This document shows, piece by piece, positions 9,400 to 21,827 of a stretch of DNA of 64,000 nucleotides. The translations under genes were made by a program, and so were the position numbers. The stretch's first letter is position 1. Each line of letters begins with the position of its first letter. The notes beneath the pieces are model-generated. The model saw only the letters and a list, made by a program, of their open reading frames with translations. It searched no databases and had not been told where the DNA came from. The DNA comes from Phlegmacium glaucopus (lineage: Eukaryota > Basidiomycota > Agaricomycetes > Agaricales > Cortinariaceae): positions 112,317 through 176,316 of the forward strand of contig MU130698.1 in NCBI GenBank assembly GCA_015039465.1, given 5' to 3'.

Positions 9400-12300
9400 A
9401 TGCCACTCAACGCTTCCTTCTCTTGTTTCATTACAACTGACAAGGACTCTGACTTGGATCGCTCTCGCGGTCGTGTCCAGTTAATTGAAGGCAATTTTTT
9501 CTATTCCCCCAATTCAAGGCGTGATGTCCAACTTCCACCAGTCTATGATGAGATTCCATATTGTGATTGCTTTAAGCACGGTTTTGCGGAATTTTGCCAA
9601 CCGCTTTGGTGGCAACCCGCTTGCCCTTACCTCGCCTTCCTGCCTCTTCGACCAGTCTTTGCTGGTGTACCATTCCAGGACCTTTTCCATATATCCTATT
9701 TTCCTCGGCTTTGCTATGGAGGTTTTATGATCAATCCACAAACAATTTTAGGGTGGGCGCGCCTTGAAAAGGATATACGAGACGCCGTGGAGCTGCTTTT
9801 GACCCATGAGCGTGCGCCACCAATAATGTGGATAGTGCCAACGTCAATAAGTTGTACAGGCGCATTTAGGCGAGTCCACGACCTTCACACTCACTTTATG
9901 CATTCCAGGGAATGGTTTTCCCAATTCATGGGTGGCTTTTCCTATGCCACTGCAGTCAGCATAACGCTCAATCATGACAATCTTCACCAAGGGGTGCCAC
10001 ACTGGTTTTCTATCCTCAGATCTGGCTGTCAGGAGTAATGTTGTCAATTGTGGCTACCTTCGATTCATCTGTCAATCGAGCCGGCATTTTCATTCAGTTG
10101 CACCAACGTCACCGAGACCAGTTTTCCATTGACTGGCTATGTGATTTTGCTGTACCTGTATGGTATCCTTGGGGCAGTGTTAAGTTCGAGAACTCTGTTC
10201 CAGAGTTTTGGATGGAGTAATGGATGGAGTCACAGAACGGAGTCACAGAAAGGATAGGACTTAGCCTCAGCTTATGTGCTGTGCTACCCAGAACCTTCGT
10301 GTCCTAGATTTTGGAGTAAGACGGAGTGGAGTGGAACCGGGAGTTGCAAAGAACTTAGAGGAAGACCAAGAGTGGGAAACTAAGTCGATATTCGAACTGA
10401 GGAAAACATACAAGATTCGGGTACTTAAATAATAAAAGAAATAGCAACCGAAATATAGAATATAAATATAAGTGCTGCGTACTGCTCCCGGAAGGTCCTG
10501 CATTCTTGGGGTGAATAATCCATAGCTTGTGTGCTGACTGATGGTGGGAAAGTGATGACAAAGAAATAGTGGTTGTGACGAAGATGTGGAAATGAGTTTG
10601 GAGTAACGTCGGAAGAGCCGGAATGATATGGAGAAGTCTCGGAGTTGGACGTAGGAGGAGTAGAACCAGAAACAAGGGAAGGTACTGGAATGGAGTACGG
10701 ACTTCCGGAGACAACTCCGATGGAGCTGGACCGGAGTAACATATAACGGATTGTAACAGGCAGCCAAGAAACCAAAGCATCTCTGACTGATCCTCACCTT
10801 GTTTGTTTTGCACCTTTGCCACACCAGCTACAAGAGGTTGGTACTTTCTTAACAAGGAGCCCAACCCCACAGCCACAGCCACAACCAACCCCAGAGCCCC
10901 AGACCCAGGCCTTTGATTGTAAGCTATTTTTATGTTATCTCCTAATATATACTTATTTTTATTTAGGTGCTGCGAGCTCTGCTATAATCCCTTCCTGGAA
11001 GGCCTTTTTTGAAAAGCGCCAAGCACGAAATGAGCATCTGAAGGCCCGAGAGACAGATAAACAACGACAGTCTCGGGAGAGTCGCGAAAAGAATCCCCCC
11101 GTCAAACGTACAAAGGTTTTCCTATGGAAGCGAATTGAAGGTGGCGGCTACCGTCGGGAGAGCTTTTACCAAGCAGAAAACGGAATGCATCTGGACGCAT
11201 ATAACAAGCGTCAGAAAATATATGATGCCTTCTCAAATGAATGGGACTGCTGTTCAGAATTTGGAGAACCGTCTCAAGGTGATTTCGCGGACGACAATGA
11301 CATTGACGACAACTATCCCATGATGCCTCCCCCCTCGACTTCAGTAGACCAGGCATTGAGGCCTGGTTCCCCACCCCCGGAACCCTCAACACCTACTCTT
11401 GATCATCTGGCCCCTGCTGTGGATGACAGGTCCTTCCATGTTGTTTGTCCAGTGGAAATACCCTTCGATTGGGAGGATTTTAAAACCTCCCAGCTCTTGT
11501 ATGAGATTTATGGCTTCATTGGACCTCTTCCTCTTCCCACCCATCCTTCTTCCATTGATAAAGCTGGGCGCAGCCTCCTTTTGACAATTGTTGGACTGCG
11601 GAGGGACGATTCTGAAAATTTTAAATCCCCCGTTGCGTCTTTTGCCCTCCAATTCTTGAACTTCCTCAATGACTTCAAGACCCCCAAGAATACAACTTGG
11701 GATATTGCGGATGGAAACCGAATGTCAATTTCTGGCTCAAAGCTTTTTCGTCAAATGTATGTAATCAAACATATGGGCGAAGACGGTCATGAAGAAAGGT
11801 GGCATGTATTTGACTTCAAGGAGGCAGCAACAGTGCCCTGGAAGGTAGCAGTCCCCAATGTCATCGATGCCTTCTATGTGTGTCGGTTAGATCACACAGG
11901 AGGACTGCAGCTCACTGACTTCGAAGTTGCTCGAGAGCTGCTGAACCGTGGTGTCCAATTCTGCACATTTCTTCCTGTCAAGCCCTTGCCATGTTCTATT
12001 ACCCCTGCAATCACCGTTCCAGTTCATCTATCCAACTACAAATTCACCCAAAACAATTATTTTGCATACAAACAACAATGTGCTGCCCTCCTCAGTGACC
12101 CTGGCGTAGCTCGGTCTGCATTGTTACACGGTGGGATCGTTTGGCGTCTTGCTGTTGCAACATTAAGCTTTGATGATGTCCTTGAAGGACCGACAACTGC
12201 TGCCACCCTACAGCGTTGTGGCATTGTTACTAACACAAGTGACAGTTCAACCCTGTGTGATGACGGACTGAGTCAACTTGAGCTTGATATCATTTGTGGT

Positions 12301-12627
12301 CTTTACTACTGTCATACAGGTCTATTTCTTTTACTTTTCTCATTCATTTTCTAACAGTCATATTTTTTCATAGGTCAGGGAAATAACTATGCCTCAAAAT
12401 CATGGTGGCCCATGGACAGCAACTGGCAAAAAAATGCTCAACACACCCATTGGACAGAAAGGTCTGACCACTTTTTTAGAACTCGGCACCAGAAGCTTCA
12501 GGCTGGAACTGCTGAGCCCTTGAATTTTGAGCAATGGCGGCAAAACATCTGTGGGTCAAGTAGCACATGGCGTGTCAACAACTTTGTCACTTCATCCTAC
12601 CAAAAGTTTGTTGAGGCACATCTATAG
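9400..12627 (+). pseudogene. Conserved Agaricomycete hypothetical protein, split by a solo LTR
   Basis: Coding trace in pieces: 9400-10038 (for example YGGFMINPQTILGWARLEK and SREWFSQFMGGFSYA), then a shifted frame 10060-10177 with WLCDFAVPVWYPWG, then after the LTR 10759-12627. Removing the LTR and one target copy joins PWG to SQETKASLTDPHLV in frame. Introns: 10919-10966 and 12320-12373. The C-terminal half includes NEWDCCSEFGE, a Pro-rich linker, GVARSALLHGGIVWRLA and LDIICGLYYCHTG, an order I recall from a large uncharacterised family in mushroom genomes. Defects: TAA at 10036-10038, a nearby frameshift, and the LTR. The first in-frame ATG is at 9400. No enzymatic function is known to me. 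Confidence 0.75.
10178..10758 (+). mobile_element. Solo LTR, 581 bp, with 5-bp target duplication
   Basis: Starts TGTTAAG and ends TTGTAACA, flanked on both sides by GGCAG (10173-10177 and 10759-10763). No internal retrotransposon sequence, so the element has recombined down to one LTR. It sits inside the coding region of the surrounding gene, and its excision restores the frame. A related fragment starts at 3282. Confidence 0.9.
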
Positions 12628-13363
12628 GGCTTGTCATTTCTCCGTACGCTTGCTACATATTGAACAATTTTTCAGCTCCATTACCCAATTTTAATTACTA
12701 GTCTTTCATGTTTTCATTTCTAGTAATATCGTAGCCATGTAATATATGTTTTTGACAACCTTTTGAGTTAGGCGATGATCGTCTAGTGAGCGTGTCACTT
12801 CCTGGGTGCTCGGCGCACAATGGATTTTGCATTGCCTAAAATGATATCTTTAGCAAGGAGTCGAAAATATTTAACCTAAACTTTTCTTTTTGTCTTTGTC
12901 AAAATCTCTTTATAAAATATATAAATTTGCTTTATATTAAACATAACCTTTTATTGGTCAGTTTTCAGGGCAACAAAAGTTAGCCTTTTGTTCTTCATTT
13001 TGTCGGCTGCTAAATCTATCCTAGATTCTAAATCTTATTCTAATGTTGGACTTGCGAAAATGTATTGTTTTGTAGCAATCAAAACTTTATCAAAATTTTC
13101 AATTTATGGCATGTTTTGGACCAAACAAAAACAATGGAAAATTTATCATTTGTTACTGATCAAAATCTGATGTAGATTATCAATTTTGGATGAATTTTAT
13201 TTAATACAAAATGTTAAATTTTGGCTTCCTTTTGTAAAAAACAAAATATTTTTACAAAAGTTTGCACATTTGAATCGGATTTTCAATAATTACAAAATAG
13301 TCCCACCGCAGCAGTGATAGGGTCCATCTATCGATGGATTTCTTCATCATGGTCTGGGGCTTG
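12628..13363. other. AT-rich 3' flank, no gene seen
   Basis: Poly-T and poly-A rich sequence. The open frame at 12988-13170 is low-complexity (K/I/F/S) and has no support. Confidence 0.45.
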
Positions 13364-14027
13364 CCAAAAATATCAATATAATCTCCACAGTATGCTCCGA
13401 TTTTGACGGGGGGTAAACATCTATACAGTACTTTTGTAAGTAGATTAGATATGTAGATTACATTACATTATGGACCCCTTTTTATATATGGGGCTGTGAT
13501 GATTGTATCATGATCCAATCAAATCCAAATTAACTTCCCTGACCGTAGCCAGGACCCTGGGCAATAGGCCAAGAGGCAGGGTCCCAGATTTCAACTTTTT
13601 GTCCAGACAGGGCGTCGCAATTCAGTGCAATTCTTGTCCGGACTGCACCTAAGGAGGAGTTAGAAGCCTCGGAGATGGAAATGCGAGAGGACTTGGAGAT
13701 TCCAAAATATCAACGGGCTTGTACAGGGTTTTTAAGTAGTTGTCAAATAAAGATTTTTGAGCTAGAATGAGTGAGCCAAGCTGGATTAGCTCCGCTTCGA
13801 AGCCACATGATTCCTAAAATGGCCAAAGCTGAGCTGAGCCAAGCTGCGGTAACAGAAGTTAATTTGGATTTGATCGGATTATGATACAATCATCACAGCC
13901 CCATACATAAAAATAATGTAATGTATTCTATCAATCTAATCTACTTACAAAAGTAGCGGCGGCCGGCACTGTATAGTAGATGTTTGCCCCCCGTCAAATT
14001 TGCGGAGATTATATTGATACTTTTGTA
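13364..14027. mobile_element. MITE-like element with about 175-bp inverted arms
   Basis: The left arm (13364-13538) and right arm (13855-14027) are inverted copies. Both contain the reverse-complement pair ATATCAATATAATCTCC / GGAGATTATATTGATA and GGGGCTGTGATGATTG / CAATCATCACAGCCCC, ending inside at AAATCCAAATTAACTTC. The right arm has extra bases (GGCGGCCGGC). The interior holds GACCCTGGGCAATAGG, which resembles the terminal motif of the MITE at 59813, so a second element may be nested here. Exact ends and target duplication not determined. Confidence 0.75.
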
Positions 14028-14129
14028 GCCCACAGCCTCTCACATTCGACGGGGTAAACAGGCTGCCCACAGTTCTTGACAGGGAAACTAAGCCATGAAT
14101 TGATGATTGCCAGTAATCCATGGCCTTGG

Positions 14130-14217
14130 AATTCCCTATATAAAACCTGCAAAGGTTGTATGTCTTTGTCTAACTGCATATGTGCTATAGAATGAGTAGG
14201 TAGTTTCCAGGTCCCTT
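14130..14217 (+). promoter_or_regulatory. Core promoter of the membrane-protein copy at 14218
   Basis: Contains CTATATAAAACC about 75 bases before the ATG, followed by CAAAGGTTGTATGTCTT and GAATGAGTAGGTAGTTTCCAG. The same blocks precede the sister copy at 62145-62221, so they were duplicated with the gene and are probably its promoter and leader. Confidence 0.55.
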
Positions 14218-16039
14218 ATGGAATCACTGGCTTACACGAGGGTTCTCATAGAATCCCTCCAACAATTCATTTTATTTGCCATCGTCATTCTCGCCTTTTG
14301 GCCAACCTCAGTCATTGGACGAACAACAGACTTCAACAATTGCATGATTGAGGTGAAGAGCGGCAAACATGGGGATGTAGGTGGCACAGATAGCCATGGA
14401 CGTCCCACAAACCGGTCCAACGCCACAGGTGTCACCTATGACTTCTGTGTCGAGGTGCAGGGGTGGCCAAGAGCCTTTCAATTGGGCCATATTCTCACAG
14501 CAATTCACAGCATGGCTACTTCCTTGGCTTGCTTTTGTATCCCAGCTCCCATTTGGTGCTAATGATAAACTCGACAACCTACATTCCGTGATGCTGACAC
14601 TTGGTTCGCCGACGTTGGCTGCCTATTCACTGGTTCTAACCGTCTTGAATGGGCGCTGGGTTGCACGGCGCTTTTCACAATACACCTATCCCAATGTTCG
14701 AAACGCCATTCACATTCTCAGTAGCCTGCAACAGTCACCTCTCAAAATTGAGACAGAGGATGGGCTTCTTGCGTCTCTTGTCGTCCTTCCTCAAAACGAC
14801 GAGTGGTGGAGGGAGCTCGTCGTGTGGATGAATTACACTCACACATGGTCTATATCTGCCATCAATAACATTGCGTGGGTTGTCATCGCATACATCTTCA
14901 CCCTCGTCGACTCCTTAACAGTAGGCCCAACAAACTTCATCAATTCCAACAGCCAAGCCATAGGTTCACTTTGGATGTGGCTTTTTCCCATTGTCATAGG
15001 ATGGTTACAAATCTCCCCAAAGTGCGACTCGACCCATCTGACCAGTGCCGTCAAACGCACAAATAAGATAGCCTATGTCACTACGGATGACGACATTGTC
15101 CTCGTGAAGAATGCGAAGACCGAAGCACGAGCTATCAAGCTTACCATCATGGAGGTAGACTACTTGTGTCTGGATGAGAAGTGTACATCACCAATCTTCA
15201 ATTACACAAGATTCCTCCCCTGGGTGCAAGCAGTTGAGAAGGTGTCTGAGACTTTCAAGTCTGTGTCCAAGCATTATTAAGCACACAAGTCAGTCAACCC
15301 TTCTAAGGAGTGGTGCACCGTGGCAAGTGGTGAACCTCATGAAAGCAGTCATGTGGGCAACAAGACGCAGGTCACAAACTATTGTATGCCACCATACGAC
15401 AGGCAGCATCATAATCATAATCGTTGGAGACACCGATGGGAGGTTATGTACAGGACGTTTATTGCATCCGCCCTTGCGTTAATGTTGCAATGGGGTACTG
15501 CTGGTGCTGCAATTTTAGATGTCTGGTTTACACCCACACAAGGTGAGTAGAACACGGCAATTCCCTCCTTTACCTCTTGTATTCACTTCTCTGTCACAGG
15601 ACTCGGCTGTCGTTCTGCTGCATATCTTCTCTATGCAGTACTCTCCACCCTCGTCTGGATGCTACTACTCACCTCTAGTATCCTAACCCACTACTACACC
15701 CTTACGAATGGCTCTATTACCTACCGCTGGTCTACATGGGCAGCCAAGCACTTATCAATATTTTTTCACTGTCTCGGGAAGGTCATCACTGCTTTCAACT
15801 CAATCTTGGTAGTCCTCGCATGCCTATTCCAATTTGGCAACTTCTTTAACAGATGTTATTGCAATAGCAGCGTCTTCGGGCTGTGGGGCGGCGCATATAA
15901 TGTCATTACGTTGTTGCAGGATGAAATTATAGGCTTAAGGACTGTCTGGGCTGGGGGTGTAGGTTTGGCGGCTGGGAGTGCTGTCCTTTTCCTCCTTTTC
16001 CTCAATATCTATATCGAGCCGGCTCTTCCTGAATCCTGA
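14218..16039 (+). pseudogene. Multi-pass membrane protein, copy A, broken
   Basis: Paralogue of the gene at 62.2 kb. It starts at ATG 14218 with a hydrophobic leader (FAIVILAFWPTSVIG) and a small extracellular-like domain with N-glycosylation sequons. Several membrane spans follow (WLLPWLAFVSQLPFGA, NNIAWVVIAYIFTLVD, LWMWLFPIVIGWLQI). The intron is 15543-15599; the last exon ends with TGA at 16037-16039 after another span (AGSAVLFLLFLNIYI). Compared with copy B it lacks two bases near 14450-14468, shifting the frame, and has TAA at 15278-15280 where copy B has CAA. It also lacks nine residues in the last exon. I recall this family as conserved but uncharacterised in Agaricomycetes. Confidence 0.85.
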
Positions 16040-16659
16040 TTAATGTCAGGATCCTATTTTTCTTTCCATCCCCCAAAATATACCCACAATGTTGTAATTA
16101 TTGTACGTATAGAAGTCCAAGTACCCCAATCCAGTGAAAATAAAAAGGATCGGCCATTTGGCGTGTTGTATTCTTCTAGTTTTTCATTCTTCTTGTTTCA
16201 TCTGTTGACTTGTCATACAGAATGGAACCCTTTCTGTTTGTCATCGAAATACATGTGGTTCTTTTATGTTGAGTTTAAAACCTGAAGTTACTGGTTAGAG
16301 CTCACTAAATTATACATTTTAACCCCCATGACCGTGTGCGTGACCCTACCAGCCATTCTTGCCAATGCCTTCAAAGCCGTTGCAGAGCAACCTTCCTACT
16401 ATGTTCCAGACTATGTTCCGGCCAGCGTGGCCCAGATTACTCATGACTGTTGGTAACATTGGAGAATGACTCACACCATACAAAGATTTTGATACCTTCC
16501 TTAAGTCGACACGGTGGCTTCACGTGGCAAGAAGTTCATCAAGATGCCCACCCCTGGGAATTTGGTGATTCTGGATCGGTTGTAGAGATGGATAAAGACG
16601 AGGAACCGATGGATCACATCCTTTTACAGTACGGACGAAGGCTTGACCTTAGAAGAAGA
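16040..16659. other. Intergenic, with a short coding-like fragment
   Basis: From ATG 16329 to TAA near 16455 there is a frame of about 42 codons with balanced codon use (VAEQPSYYVPDYVPASVAQ) that looks like an exon remnant of an unidentified gene. Around 16500-16640 another coding-like stretch ([20 protein letters not shown]) runs into the dispersed repeat. Confidence 0.35.
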
Positions 16660-17215
16660 ATTCCAGTGAATTCCAGTGGAAAGATGGCTGTAAGAGATTA
16701 CAATGTGAATTGGAGGGAACTTCCCATCCTAGGTACAAGTGGGCAGTATCTATATTGTACCACTTTGATTAGTTTGTGTCTGTCATGCATTACAGAACCT
16801 TTGGTCATGGACAAAATTGTGTGTTTGTCCCTGGTCACATTGGGAGTGGCTGATGGTTGAAAACCATTCTCAAAAAACCTTAAAAAACAAAATTCAAATT
16901 GAGTATTTTTGGGATATGTCACAGGTCACTATGCCATTGGATGGAGATACAAATTTGTCCACAGGTCACACCCCAGACAAACTAATCAAAATAGTACATT
17001 ATTTCAAGGATGAAGCTATGTGAACAAAGCAAAATATGTGCTGTCAAAGGAAGGAAGGACAGCTACAAGCACAGAAAAATGGGAGAGAAGGGAAGACAAT
17101 AATAAAAATTATTAAGATGACAAAGTGCAAGAGAAAAGGGAGAAGGTAGTAAATATCATCCAATAGAAAAATAAATCCAGCTCCATTCCTGTGGACATGT
17201 CAAAAATGTAAAAGG
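16660..17215 (+). repeat. Dispersed repeat, copy B
   Basis: Partner of 2680-3270 in the same orientation with small indels. The frame at 16817 parallels that at 2854 and diverges after about 20 codons. Confidence 0.8.
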
Positions 17216-20170
17216 TCCTGTGTCAACATTTGAGATGCACAGCCTTGTTCCCATAAAACTTCTGTATGTTCATGATCCCATGTTGTGCAGCCTTGATAAC
17301 ACACTTGACATACTGTAAGAATAGACCTCTCCTGCTGATTCATCCACACCTTCTGCTTGGCCATGATCCTTCTGGACTTCCTATGAGACAGTGGATGACT
17401 TCCTGTAGGAATCTGAAATTTCAAACTGGTATCAAATTCCAGCTTAAATTAGATAGCTTAGATTGAGAATCATTTGAAACCCAGTCTGCATCCTGTGGAC
17501 ATGCAAATTCCAGGTTTTTTTTCATATCAGATTGTGTTTATGTCATCAAAGACCGTCATCAATCTTGGATTATTTGCACTGTCAATAATTTCAAATTCAT
17601 TATATCACATGTAACATACACGGAATTTCATACCACGTTACAATTTTCCAAATTCATACATTTCCTATTTTATCAATTTCAAATCCATTCCCCTTTTGGA
17701 AATTACTCCAAAATTACATATTCTATTCTTACATACTAATTTGCTACCTCCCCATTTTTATTCTCAGATCTAAGATTCCCTTTTATCCATTTTCAAAACA
17801 TAGTACTACAAACCAAAGGTATAAAAACCTGTAGCTATATTGTAGTATAAAAACCAACAAAAACATAACAAATAACTCAGAAACTAAGAAATTTGATAGC
17901 CAAGCACTAAAATAATAAAACAATCAACACATTTGGAGCACTAGAGTTGACAGAGTCAACTCCCCCCCTATATACTTGCACACCCGGAAACTATTCCTCA
18001 CACTGCTGTTTTACCTCATTATTGTTTCTGAATGTCAGGACAATTGGTGATTGGCTGGATGATGGTTATCAGCATATCCTCTGGTAAATGCAATGGAGGG
18101 AGTCAATTAGCAAGATGTTGAAGGTTCACAGCCCTGATTATTATCAGGCTTGTAACACCCAAATGAATCCATGAAGGTCCATAAACAGCAAAGCAGATAA
18201 TATAGGTGAGAGGACTGTTGGAAACAGCTGATCAACAACTAAACATGGATCTTGGTGGTACATATACCATTTATGGACCCAACATGACATCAAAATGCAT
18301 TTGAAATGCCCTGAAATGTTTGTAAGAGGATCCTGACCCTATTTCAGACCAAGCAATCTGAAATCATCTGAAATGCCCTCTCAATTTGAAATTATGTGTG
18401 ATAGGGGTACGGCATTGGGGCTGATGGGAATTTGGAACTATTTAGAATATCAAACTCATATCAAATCTCTATGGGAAGTCATCCAGTCTGTGAGATAAAT
18501 TCTGTGGGAAGTAGTAATGCCACAGTCCAACCTTGAACCAAAGTTTGAACCTGAGAACCAGACCAAAGGTTAGTTCAAAGTTCAGAGCATGGCTGAACTG
18601 AACCTGTTTTGAGGTTAAATGAGGCATAATTTGCATCAAGTGCCCATCCCTGTTATGAACTTTTTACTTTTTCTTTTTCCTTTCTTAACTCCACTGATAC
18701 ATGCTTTATACATACCTTTTCATCTCTGTCTACATGCCTTTACTTGTTATTGTTTCACTAACATGCATATGACTTATTGCATGAGTCATTTCTATATTTA
18801 CTCCTGACTCACTGTTTACATACAACTATGACTCACTCACATATGTGACTCCTCTTTTACTATAAATACTGTATTTACTCCTTTGTACATCATCTAGCTA
18901 GTTCTTGAGAATAGTACCCACTTTCTACTTGATCTCTCTCAAATTCTTAAGACAATACCAAGAGATGACCTCTTGGCACTCTTCTGAGCTCACTATATGA
19001 ACAAACCAATCTCTACATGACTGTTAAAGGTCAGAACACTTCTGAACCTTTTGAAGTTGTAACAATACCTGTTTTGAATGCCCACCCCCCATTTTCAAGA
19101 CCAACCACCACACAACTGCCTATTTTCAACACCAATTGCCCATTTTGATGCCCACTGCCTATTTTTAAGACCCAACTGCCTGTTTTTTCAACCCCATCTA
19201 CTCATCTAAACCCTAAACCCCTCTTGTGGGGGGAGGGTTGCTATTTAATTCTATCTCTTATGTATTACTCAATCTTATTTTATTTCATTCACATAATATG
19301 ACAGGCAGAGAAACCCCTCACAAGAGGGGATTTTACTTTTCATGGAGGTCTTTACACTAAGCCACTAATTGTTAGGGGACGCTAGCTATATTCAGTACTT
19401 TACCCTCCCCCACATATTCCAAGTGGGGTCCAAGCAGGTCTGAGCAATCCAACCAAATTCTGAGTAAATTCCAACCAAATTCCAACCAAGTTCTGACGTT
19501 ATTTAGGGTTAGGTTAAGGTTTGGTTAGAGTCTATTTAGGGTTAGGATTAAGGTTTATTTAAGAGGTTAGGGCAGTATATTGATCCTAGGTAGTTATAAT
19601 GAATTTGATGTAAAATTGGTCAGAATATGGTTGGATCCACTCGGATTCTGGTCAGATTCTGGTCAGATTCTGGTCAGACCTGCTCGGACCTGCTCAGAAT
19701 GTGTGGGGGAGAGTAAAGACCTCACTATAGTGGTCACTACTATTAGCTTAGAGAGCAGGTTATTGCCAGGAAAACAATAGATGGACCTAGGTAACTACCC
19801 CAGGTCCAGGTAATGACATGACAGTAAGTAAAAGTAAATGTAGGACACACCTTCCCTAAGGAACATGTGGTAAGTATCTACCCAGATGCACATTTACTAT
19901 TAAGGAATGTTTGTCAGTGACTACTAATAACTGTTTGTATGACTAAGGACAGGGGCAGGTGGAGTATGTAGTGGTAGGTAAGTACATACATAGTGTCCTC
20001 TTACACTAATTCCAATGGGAATCTGATCAGTCCAAGTAAAATTTTCCTAACTGGGATTTGGCTGCAGACTCACTTGGGCTGACATTTGGTTGGTGTTCCA
20101 GCAGTTTCAAATTTTGAGTCTGAGCTCAGTCCAAGTTCAATATTCTTGTCTTAGATTAGAAAGTCTTTGA
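17216..20170. other. Gene-poor AT-rich region
   Basis: No credible gene. Contains an inverted pair near 19205 and 19313 (CCCCTCTTGTGGGG and CACAAGAGGGG) around a 100-base loop, and the small inverted-repeat element at 19398-19718. Open frames here are short and low-complexity. Confidence 0.5.
19398..19718. mobile_element. Small inverted-repeat (MITE-like) element, 321 bp
   Basis: The left end CTTTACCCTCCCCCACA and the right end TGTGGGGGAGAGTAAAG are inverted copies. Further in, AAGCAGGTCTGAGC mirrors the GGACCTGCTCAGA region. The interior is rich in ATTCTGGTCAG and TTAGGGTTAGG-like words. A related right end (GGTGGGGGAGTGTAAAG) occurs at 20927-20943. No clear target duplication. Confidence 0.6.
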
Positions 20171-20174
20171 GAGA

Positions 20175-20600
20175 ACATGTGATGTCACAGCGTTACACAC
20201 TTCTTCTTTCCAAGACATCCATTGTTCACTCTCAGCATCTGGCTCTCTGCCTCGCTCTGGCTTGTTTTTTGCTCCCTCCCGCCACTCCCTATATAATGCA
20301 AACCCACTCCCCAGGCCAGCACCAATCAGCATTGATCTGACCTGAGAAGCTCTTCCATTTAGATTGGGAAATTTTTCAGTTTGCGAGTTTTCCCTGCCGC
20401 CCTTGCAGCTCATCTCTCCCAGTCTAATTTGGTTGCTACTCGGTCGGGAAGTGCTTTGCGCTTTCACCCATCTAGCTTACTGCGCTCACATCTTAATTAT
20501 CATTTCGGTCTTAGTAGTCTATTAAATATATCTTCACCCTAGAGCATCAACTGCAGTTGATCTCGGGTCTGCATGCTCAAACAAACAAGTGTATTTGCAA
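20175..20600 (+). repeat. Dispersed repeat with promoter-like core, copy 1
   Basis: Shares TGTCACAGCGTTACACACTT, a CTCCCTCCC-ACCGC block, TATATAATGCAAAC and a later ATCAACTGCAGTTGATC-like part with 55325-55600 in the same orientation. Sharp start, ragged end. It could be an LTR or SINE-like element; I cannot decide. Confidence 0.6.
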
Positions 20601-21302
20601 AGAAATTTTACTCAGAGTCTGAGCTCAGTCCAAGCTGAGTCCAAGTAAATGTACTTGGAGTCCAAGCTGAGTCTAATCAGAGTCTGAGTTCAGTCTTAAT
20701 TTACTTGGACTGCTCAAAATATGTAAAAAAACCTTTGCACAATACTATATCCCCTAAATCCTTAACCTAACCTAACCAAACCAACCTTAAACAGCCCTAA
20801 AAAAACCCTAAAAAACCCTAAAAACCTAACAGACTGAACTTGGACCGAACTGAGCTTGGACTGAGCTTGGACTCCAATTGGACTCAGTTCGGACTGCTCA
20901 GACCCTACTCAGAGTCTGATTAGACTGGTGGGGGAGTGTAAAGTCTTGTTTTCATGTATTATTATTTTTTGTAAATTAATTGTAAATTAATGATAAACAA
21001 AGTATAAACATTGTTTATATAATATTAATAATGATATCCCTCCTGTTAAGGAAATATTAACTGAGATGTTGATACTGATTTGATACTGATGTTACACTAG
21101 CAATTGATTTGGAATGAATGAGGAATTGACTTGGTGTTGGAATTATTTAGTGACATGCTGATCATCATCATTCATGTCATATTGCATTATTATGAGCACA
21201 GTGGAATACTGACCAATAGTGGCAAAGACTCATAGATTATTATCTTGCATAGCCACATATCTAGGTAGTATAAGTAGTAAACTGTTGAGGAGAGGACTCC
21301 TA
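20601..21302. other. Low-complexity repeat region, no gene seen
   Basis: 20620-20950 is built from diverged words such as GAGTCTGAGCTCAGTCCAAG and CTTGGACTGAG, ending with a MITE-like terminus at about 20943. The rest is AT-rich. Confidence 0.45.
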
Positions 21303-21827
21303 CATCAGGAAAAATGACTTCTGCCCTAGGCTGTCCTGAAATGTCCTGTGGTGCCCCAGGCAGCTCAGGGCGCTCAGGTCAAGAGGTCGCCCTGGGGTGC
21401 AAGTTACCTATGTATGAAAAGTCTTAGGCTGTCCTGGGGCAACCTGAGGCAACCTGAGAGCATCCTGAGGCAACCTGAGGCAACCTGAGAGCGTCCTGAG
21501 AGCGTCCTGAGGCAACCTGAGGGCAACCTGAGGCAACCTGAGAGCATCCTGAGGCAGCCTTAGTCCCTTCATCAGGAAAAATGACTTCTGCCCTAGGCTG
21601 TCCTGAAATGTCCTGGGGTGCCCCAGGCAGCTCAGGGCGCTCAGGTCAAGAGGTCGCCCTGGGGTGCAAGTTACCTATGTATGAAAAGTCTTAGGCTGTC
21701 CTGGGGCAACCTGAGGCAACCTGAGAGCGTCCTGAGGCAACCTGAGAGCATCCTGAGGCAACCTGAGGCAACCTGAGAGAACCTGAGGCAACCTGAGAGC
21801 ATCCTGAGGCAGCCTTAGTCCCTTTGG
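21303..21827. repeat. Two-unit tandem repeat (267 and 258 bp) with inner GCAACCTGAG array
   Basis: Unit 1 is 21303-21569 and unit 2 is 21570-21827. Both start CATCAGGAAAAATGACTTC and end GCAGCCTTAGTCCCTT. Inside each is an array of GCAACCTGAG and AGCATCCTGAG steps whose number differs between units. Frames made by the array (LRLPQ repeats on the minus strand) are a by-product. Confidence 0.9.

Noticed and set aside
20156..20467. Minus-strand open frame of 103 codons
   Set aside because: Lies in a dispersed repeat also present at 55.3 kb, where it is not open to the same extent.
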